From Glandiceps talaboti (Eukaryota; Hemichordata; Enteropneusta; Spengelidae), in the NCBI RefSeq assembly GCF_964340395.1, contig NC_135558.1, positions 22,913,564-22,977,563 on the forward strand: a stretch of 64,000 nucleotides of DNA, given 5' to 3'. The first letter of the stretch is position 1. Every line of letters starts with the position of its first letter. The position numbers were made by a program, and so were the translations under genes. Positions 57,250-64,000 of the stretch are shown here, piece by piece. The notes below the pieces were generated by a model. It worked only from the letters and a program-made list of their open reading frames with translations. It was not told where the DNA came from and ran no database searches.

Positions 57250-58329
57250 ATGGCAACTCCGTCAGACCACTCGACGACAACTCCGTCAGACCACTTGACG
57301 ACAACTGCATCAGACCAATCGACGACAACTACATCAGACTATTTGATGACGATTACATCAGACCACTTGACGACAACTGCATCAGACCAATCGACGACAA
57401 CTACATCAGACTATTTGATGACGATTACATCAGACCACTTGACGACAACTGCATCAGACCAATCGATGACAACTACATCAGACTATTTGATGACGATTAC
57501 ATCAGACCACTTGACGACAACTGCATCAGCCCAATCGACGACAACTACATCAGACTATTTGATGACGATTACATCAGACCACTTGACGACAACTGCATCA
57601 GCCCAATCGACGACAACTACATCAGACTATTTGATGACGATTACATCAGACCACTTGACGACAACTGCATCAGACCAATCGACGACAACTACATCAGACT
57701 ATTTGATGACGATTACATCAGACCACTTGACGACAACTGCATCAGCCCAATCGACGACAACTACATCAGACTATTTGATGACGATTACATCAGACCACTT
57801 GACGACAACTGCATCAGCCCAATCGACGACAACTACATCAGACTATTTGATGACGATTACATCAGACCACTTGACGACAACTGCATCAGACCAATCGACG
57901 ACAACTACATCAGACTATTTGATGACGATTACATCAGACCACTTGACGACAACTGCATCAGCCCAATCGACGACAACTACATCAGACTATTTGATGACGA
58001 TTACATCAGACCACTTGACGACAACTGCATCAGCCCAATCGACGACAACTACATCAGACTATTTGATGACGATTACATCAGACCACTTGACGACAACTGC
58101 ATCAGACCAATCGACGACAACTACATCAGACTATTTGATGACGATTACATCAGACCACTTGACGACAACTGCATCAGACCAATCGACGACAACTACATCA
58201 GACTATTTGATGACGATTACATCAGACCATTTGACGACAACTACATCAGACCAATACACCTTTACGGAAAGGTACCTGGATGTTAATGAAAACGAAGCTA
58301 AAAGGGGATGGACTATGTTGCGTTGTTAG
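57250..58329 (+). CDS. Threonine/serine-rich 24-residue repeat protein (hypothetical)
   Basis: An open frame of about 359 residues from ATG at 57250. It is built of about 13 units of 72 bp encoding TTTASDQSTTTTSDYLMTIT followed by SDHL. The fifth-sixth residue pair alternates between SD and SA in an ordered way (SD, SD, SD, SA, SA, SD, SA, SA, SD, SA, SA, SD, SD). The last 30 residues are unlike the repeat (TERYLDVNENEAKRGW). No signal peptide or membrane segment is visible at the start, so a secreted mucin-like role is not supported by this exon alone. It could be an internal exon, a non-coding satellite kept open by its multiple-of-three length, or a real low-complexity protein. Confidence 0.45.
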   Translation: MATPSDHSTTTPSDHLTTTASDQSTTTTSDYLMTITSDHLTTTASDQSTTTTSDYLMTITSDHLTTTASDQSMTTTSDYLMTITSDHLTTTASAQSTTTTSDYLMTITSDHLTTTASAQSTTTTSDYLMTITSDHLTTTASDQSTTTTSDYLMTITSDHLTTTASAQSTTTTSDYLMTITSDHLTTTASAQSTTTTSDYLMTITSDHLTTTASDQSTTTTSDYLMTITSDHLTTTASAQSTTTTSDYLMTITSDHLTTTASAQSTTTTSDYLMTITSDHLTTTASDQSTTTTSDYLMTITSDHLTTTASDQSTTTTSDYLMTITSDHLTTTTSDQYTFTERYLDVNENEAKRGWTMLRC

Positions 58330-59225
58330 CAAACGTCTTCAGCAATGGTGGCAGTGAATGTACCTGTATGTGTGTGCTATTGCTCTCGATAGTGTTGAGC
58401 TTACTTCCTTCGATATCCTGGGTTCTGATCCTCACCAAGAGATCTTGGTTGATCGGTAAGTTTGATTTTTCATGTTTTATAGTCTGCTGAGTTTCTAACT
58501 TCATACTTGTCGGTGATTACATGGTGACAGTCTCACTATATAGTCTAGAGCTCAGCAAAAATATCGACCTGTTCACACGACATTGGGATGGACCATCTGT
58601 ACAACTTACAAGGCCTCACTAGAGCTAGCTTTGCATCATTCTAGCGTAAAACTGATATTGCATGAAATTACTTTATGTGTTTGGCCAGGTGGCCGGAATT
58701 ATGCAGTGCTAGTATTAGTACATTGTACAATGCTACATTGTAATAAAATGAGTATAAACTAACAAAACTGTTCCTACAGGTCAAGCAGTTGTGCTATATT
58801 AAAGAACAGTATATAGGCTAGTGATTGTGTAATGTTTCTTGATGATTTCTGATTTCTGTACGTGCAACAGGTGTTGTACACTATTAAACTGTGCACAAAT
58901 GGATTCTTCATTGTCATTAGCTGATATCGGTAAAACAAGTGTTGTACTCTAATGTATTAAATGTCGCTCTATCAAACTTTGAACAGATGAATTATGTACC
59001 TTATATGTGTAATATGATGAACAGATGGATGTGTATCATGTTTGTTTGTCCTTGATGTGACTATTTAAAGATTTTTGATAAATTCTCTGAAAAAATTATC
59101 TTCTAAAAACCAATGTTTTTAAAAAAATATTTAATGTCTGGTACATTCATTACTTCTTTCAAGGGTAAATAGTTATAAGGGGGAACTAAAAAGACACAGT
59201 GTTTGACCCAGATGTGAATAAATCA
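58330..59225. other. Intergenic, no gene seen
   Basis: Short frames only. No repeat structure noticed. Confidence 0.45.
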
Positions 59226-59236
59226 TACCATTACAA

Positions 59237-59413
59237 AACTTGAAGTAGTGAAGTCATCACCATCATTCAAGCTCCTTGAAAGATATCAACTTCTGTCCAA
59301 GCCACCATCAGATGACAAATTTACCAGAGATTTGATAAAGTGACCATTTTTGACTCCTGGAGATATAGATGATGCCTTAGAACTGTCAGGCAAATTGTCA
59401 AATAAAATTGAGG
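59237..59413 (+). pseudogene. Protein-like remnant of unknown origin
   Basis: A frame with protein-like composition reads KLEVVKSSPSFKLLERYQLL, then SKPPSDDKFTRDLIK, then one TGA stop, then PFLTPGDIDDALELSGKLSN, and ends at a donor-like GAG|GTAAGA (59414). I do not recognise a family. The single stop and possible donor suggest a broken exon. Confidence 0.3.
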
Positions 59414-60124
59414 TAAGAAGCCACATGTAAAGTAGACATTATTGTTTTCTTGTCAATGTCATGATATTAATTAATATGAATTATGAACTTCACAAAACTA
59501 TGACATCTCCCTCATTTTGGAAAATATGCTGTGTAGTGTACAATTATTATAGGTCAAATTAAATATACATGTGAATATAATGATGATTTATTTATTAAGG
59601 GTTTCTGCTGGGCATCTATGGTGAAAGGAAGAAAACACAGTGTGATGGTGGTGTATCCACAGTTTACTTTTCACAAAATCTACAGTATACACTGAACATA
59701 TCTCCTTGACACATTAGTACCATTTTTAAAGTACTCAGGCTATTGCATTCATGCTTGCTGTGTGTGTTGCATGTTGCACTTTCACTTGCTACAACAAAGA
59801 ACACAAGTGTTCATGACAAGCAATACATCCAGCCTTCTACACTGGCACTCACATTTCATTTCTATTTAATAGTTGCATCAAAATTAGATGGCCCTGTTTT
59901 ATTAGATAAATTGATAAATGAACTTGAGTTAATACTGAACAAGTTACTGAGAAGTTTACTTAACCTGAACAATATTGACATGTTTGTTTTTCAATTTGAC
60001 CCTTCCTAACAAGTAATTTTTAAAAGGCAATAAGTCGACAACTAAATCTCACTCAATATTCCAACTGTTTTCTAAATAATGTCTGCTTCCTAACAAGTAA
60101 TCCTCAATTTGGGACTCAAAGAAG

Positions 60125-60182
60125 GGGGGGGGGTCATAATTTTTTACGAGGCGAATAAGCGTGGGGGGGGGGGGGGGGGGTT
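60125..60182. repeat. G-homopolymer tracts
   Basis: Two long G runs (about 60125-60134 and 60163-60180) flank a short AT stretch. Confidence 0.85.
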
Positions 60183-61299
60183 CACCTTGTTTTCAACTAA
60201 AACAAAACTGTGAGCCATGCTCCTGTACATGTACTTCAATGTCCATACATTTAAATATCATAACTAAGCCAAAGCCCCTAAGCTCACACAGCTGGGTAGA
60301 TTCATTTGTGACCAGCTGCCTCACAATGATATCATAGATAGCGCCCTTGGCGTGGCGATTGCACATTGTACATACATGTAGAACTTGCATGCGTAGTCAT
60401 TGTACCACAATGCATCCTTGGGTAAAACCACCAAAAACACATCGCTTAGTGTATAGGACATGCATGCGTACTAGTCATTGAGCCACTATGCTGTCGCTTG
60501 TGGGCGCTGTGCAAGCTATTAAACAAAAAATGTAAGTGCATAAAATAAACCATAAACAAACAGCTATAAATATACATTCAAATATAACATGAACTCTTTC
60601 TCTTGATACATCCAATACATATGGTATGGCATCACAACACTGCATCATGGCCACCTTTAAGGAAGTCCTTGGGGTTTTCCCCCTGGCAGATATGGAGTTT
60701 TTTGCTTGAGATACTAAGGCAATGTTTAGGTTATTCATAACCTTTGAGGTAATATTTCCAAGCTTCGAAAAGTTAACCTAAATGTACGTTTGAGTTTCCT
60801 ATATCACATAAAATAGACATGTAACATTAGTATTGGGGCATTAATATATGTATAATAAAGTCACCGGTATGTTAGAGAACTTTAGGTGGTCATACCTAGT
60901 GTATAATAGAAACTGGAATCTGATGAGATGTGGTGATTTGTAGTGTCAATAACATGACGAGTAGAACAATTTAGATTATATTAAACTTCATTTATAAACT
61001 ATCTATGAAAATTGCCATTACGAAACCTTCAAGTCACAAGTTCACTTTTGCCCCAAACTGCAATATAAGTGAAGCATTGATTGTGAAACAGCCAAGCATT
61101 TACATGACATGTTCTGTAACTAGTGTGGTAGCTAGGTAATACATGTATATGTATATGTATAGTTATGTTTGAACTAATAAGTAATATTAAAGAAGTCATG
61201 TAAGAAACAGGGACAAGAACAAATATTGACATGTACCACATTTCAGACAAGACTATGTGCCATTGTAGAAAGTATTTTTTCCTTCCATCACAATTTAAA

Positions 61300-61440
61300 A
61301 CACAATGACCCCCCCCCCCCATCCCCAATTTTCAAAACAGCATGACCCCCCCCCCCTACTGCCAATTTCAAAAACAGGGTGACCCCCCTACCAATCCACC
61401 CCCCCGGCTGAAGAAACTGACCGGTCCCTTATGTGTGACA
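61300..61440. repeat. C-homopolymer-rich dispersed repeat, copy 1
   Basis: Three C runs each preceded by (T)GA, with CCAATTTYMAAAACAG between. Ends CCCCCCGGCTGAAGAAACTG and then ACCGGTCCCTTATGTG. A related piece lies at 61805-61940. Confidence 0.65.
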
Positions 61441-61804
61441 GTTATTGACATGGGTTTACAAGTATATTAACTCCATTTATAATACTGTACTTGATAATTA
61501 GCTGAATTAATAAATATTAATAGTTCACTCAATCTAAGAGATATCCTAGAACTTTTGGTTACTAAACCATGAATATTTTGTACGTCTGTGAACAGACAAT
61601 CATACTTTTCATAGGGTTCCTATCTAAAGAGCTTTATACATGTGAAGCAATGGATTTGGGATAGCAATTTACCAGATTAACTTAAAATTACTGAAAATGT
61701 AACATGTAAAATTAACTATGCAGTGTGTGGTATTATGCTTTGAGAATAGAGTGTCTTTTGCAAGAACAAAAAGAGTGTTTCTTGTCATTGTGTTTTTTTA
61801 TTTG

Positions 61805-61940
61805 TCAAAGGGGGAGGGGGTTGGATTGTTTTGTGAATGAATTGCAGGGGGGGGGGGGTTCACTATTTTTAAGTACAACATGAACAAAAAGTCACCGGCC
61901 CACCCCCGGCCATAAAAACTGATCACTCCCTTATATGATG
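61805..61940. repeat. G/C-homopolymer-rich dispersed repeat, copy 2
   Basis: G runs at 61808-61820 and 61847-61858, then CCCACCCCCGGCCATAAAAA and CTGATCACTCCCTTATATG, matching the end of copy 1. Confidence 0.6.
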
Positions 61941-62171
61941 CATTAGCCATTTAGAACAAAAAATATGGAATATATACTGTTGTTGTTTTACATCACGACA
62001 ATGCACATCTATGTCACAACAATGTACATCTACATCACTGATTCTGTTGTGTTTGAAATACATGACATTATTGTATTCGTCAAATGTTCAAAATTGCCAT
62101 TATACTTTCCATGATTTTTCTTTGGTGGTACTTGCACTGATATAATTACAGTTATTCTCCAATATTTTCTT

Positions 62172-62268
62172 CATTCAGCCAGAAAATATTCGTGACCTAA
62201 GGGTAACTCACTACGAGTCTATCAACTCATAGTGACAAAGACACCTTGGGTCATTCTTATTTTCCTTG
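62172..62268. repeat. Short inverted-repeat (hairpin) element, copy 2
   Basis: CATTCAGCCAGAAAATATTC, then GTGACCTAAGG; the right arm carries CCTTGGGTCATTCTTATTTT then CCTTGG. Homologous to 6844-6946 over its whole length. Confidence 0.65.
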
Positions 62269-62679
62269 GGACGATATTACAAGTAAGTCTTGAGTTCAAA
62301 CATGATACTGTGCAGGGTGTATCTGATATTACAAGTAAGTCATTAGTTGAAATGAATGAAGTTCATTTATTGGGCCTGTGTTATACCAATCATGTGATCA
62401 TATTATAGTTACTAGTATTTGTACATATCAGACTCTCCTACACAAAATAAGATAGATACAAACCAAAACTTTGTGTTGTAACATGGTGTTATTAAGCTAT
62501 CAATGAATTGATGTAATTACACTCACAGTAGTGTGGCAGTGATGATATGAAGTCTTCCTCAAGTGACCACACATTCAACCTCATTCAGTGTTTACACTAT
62601 CTTGATTACAGGGTGATTGTATCCATATAACCAAGCACAGTTATCACACACTTGTGTAATCTAGATGAAGTACATGTAA

Positions 62680-62800
62680 CAATATAATAGTTTTAGGTTG
62701 TAGCTATCTTAGTTTGCCTACAGCCTGATTTTCATAGTAGTACATCAACAATAGTTTTAGTTTGTAGCTATCTTAGTTTGCCTATAGCTTGATTTGTTAT
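62680..62800. repeat. Tandem duplication of about 65 bp
   Basis: ATAGTTTTAGGTTGTAGCTA then TCTTAGTTTGCCTACAGC, repeated once with two or three changes. Confidence 0.8.
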
Positions 62801-63275
62801 TGAAAGAATGAAATTTTTCCATCAAAATTTGGTTACACTTGCCAAAATGTAGTTCAGCAATTGCATTGACGCCAGACCCCATCCCCGAAACATCCCACAT
62901 TAGCTTGATTTCCATAGTAGTAGTGTCTATGGCAAACTTATTCCCATTACAGTAAAGTTAATCATTCAACAAATAGTTACAATAGATTTTTATTTTGTTT
63001 ACAGCAAGGCCACCTCCTATCAAAAATTAAATAAAATATCATTTGGACAATGCTGAGGAAAGTGAATATAAAGATGATGATTTTATTGACAATGGACATA
63101 AAAGAAATATTTTGTTATGACAAGTAAACTTGAAGATTTTAATTAAGAGAAATTATTTCTTTATTTTTATGAAAAAAATGAAAATAGTTATTAGATTCTA
63201 CGTTCAAACAGTACAGTGGACTTTGTGAATAATTCACAGAATTTATTCTTCACCAACTAGCTGTATGCCAAATAC

Positions 63276-64000
63276 TTATGTATACCTTTGCATTCTATAA
63301 TACCGAGTCCTTAACTATTGGTCACCTACATTGTATTATATATACCATTGCAATCTATCATACCGAGTCTTCAACTTTTGGTCACCTACATTTTATTATG
63401 TGAACCATTGCAATCTATCCTACCAAGTCCTCAACTATTGGTCATCTACATTGTATTTAATATATACCATTGCAATTTATCATACCAAGTCCTCGTATAT
63501 TGTTCACCTACATTGTATTATGTATACCTTTGCAATCTATCCTACCAAGTCCTCAACTATTGGTCACCTACATTGTATTATGTATACAATTGCAATCTAT
63601 CCTACCAAGTCCTCAACTTTTGGTCAACTACATTGCATTATGTATACCTTTGCAATCTATCCTACCAAGTCCTCAACCATTGGTCACCTACATTGTATTA
63701 TGAATCCCATTGCGATCTATCACACCGACTCCTCAACTATTGGTCACCTACATTGTATTATGGATACATTTGCAATCTATCCTACAAAGTCATCAACTAT
63801 TGGTCACCTACACTGTATTATGAATACCATTGCCATCTCTCATACTGACTCCTCAACTATTGGTCACCTACATTGTATTATGTATACATTTGCAATCTAT
63901 CCTACCAAGTCCTCAACTTTTGGTCACCTATATTGTATTATGTATACCGTTGCAATCTATCTTACCAAGTCCTCAACTATTGGTCACCTACATTGTATTA
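63276..64000. repeat. 60-bp minisatellite, about 12 copies, cut by window end
   Basis: Unit ATTGGTCACCTACATTGTAT, then TATGTATACCATTGCAATCT, then ATCCTACCAAGTCCTCAACT. The 60-bp length keeps frames open (63318-63848), which I treat as a by-product. The array continues past the window edge. Confidence 0.93.

Noticed and set aside
59743-60009. 88-residue frame with a hydrophobic start as a secreted protein
   Set aside because: Composition and context look random, and there are no supporting splice sites or homologous motifs.
63318-63848. 176-residue frame at the right edge as a repeat protein
   Set aside because: The 60-bp satellite gives open frames in more than one phase; no coding signature is seen.

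Overview
The window looks like intron- and repeat-rich nuclear DNA of an invertebrate animal. It is AT-rich, has GT-AG spliced exons, and carries many micro- and minisatellites plus BEL/Pao, LINE, SINE and cut-and-paste transposon relics. The mix of repeats suggests a marine invertebrate such as a hemichordate, cephalochordate, brachiopod or mollusc, but the sequence does not fix the phylum. Nothing is bacterial: there are no operons, ribosome binding sites or CRISPR arrays.

The only multi-exon gene I can reconstruct lies at about 7.06-25.20 kb on the + strand. It is a divergent relative of the heterotrimeric kinesin-II motor subunit KIF3B. All recognised exons are open and their junction phases fit, but the exon that should carry the switch II motif (DLAGSE) is not visible, switch I is altered (SSRSH to SSNSH), and a block near the N terminus is absent. 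The two-exon block after switch I exists as four tandem copies in units of about 1.9-2.1 kb. Each exon pair totals 288 nt (291 in copy 4) with phase 2 at both ends, so any number of copies could be spliced in frame. The fourth unit is split by a 2.7 kb foldback transposon whose empty site survives in the other three units.

Layout: 0-2 kb, no confident gene. 1.95-3.12 kb, LINE endonuclease remnant on the - strand. 4.59-5.29 kb, PIF/Harbinger-like MITE. 7.06-25.20 kb, kinesin relic with intronic satellites (151-bp array in an early intron, 48-bp array in the last intron). 25.7-27.2 kb, intergenic repeats. 27.7-34.7 kb, decayed BEL/Pao element on the - strand set inside 40-bp minisatellite arrays, with an extra LTR-like copy. 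35-43.5 kb, mosaic of segmental duplications and satellites. 44.5-45.5 kb, about 53-bp array ending in a hairpin element. 46-54 kb, mostly non-coding with a LINE 3' fragment, a TIR element and a hAT-like transposase fragment. 54-56 kb, SINEs and TATG satellites. 57.25-58.33 kb, a threonine-rich 72-bp-repeat ORF. 59-64 kb, dispersed repeats and a 60-bp satellite running off the end.

I see no cluster of cooperating genes. The main interest is the tandem, frame-neutral kinesin exon cassette and the well-delimited mobile elements around it.
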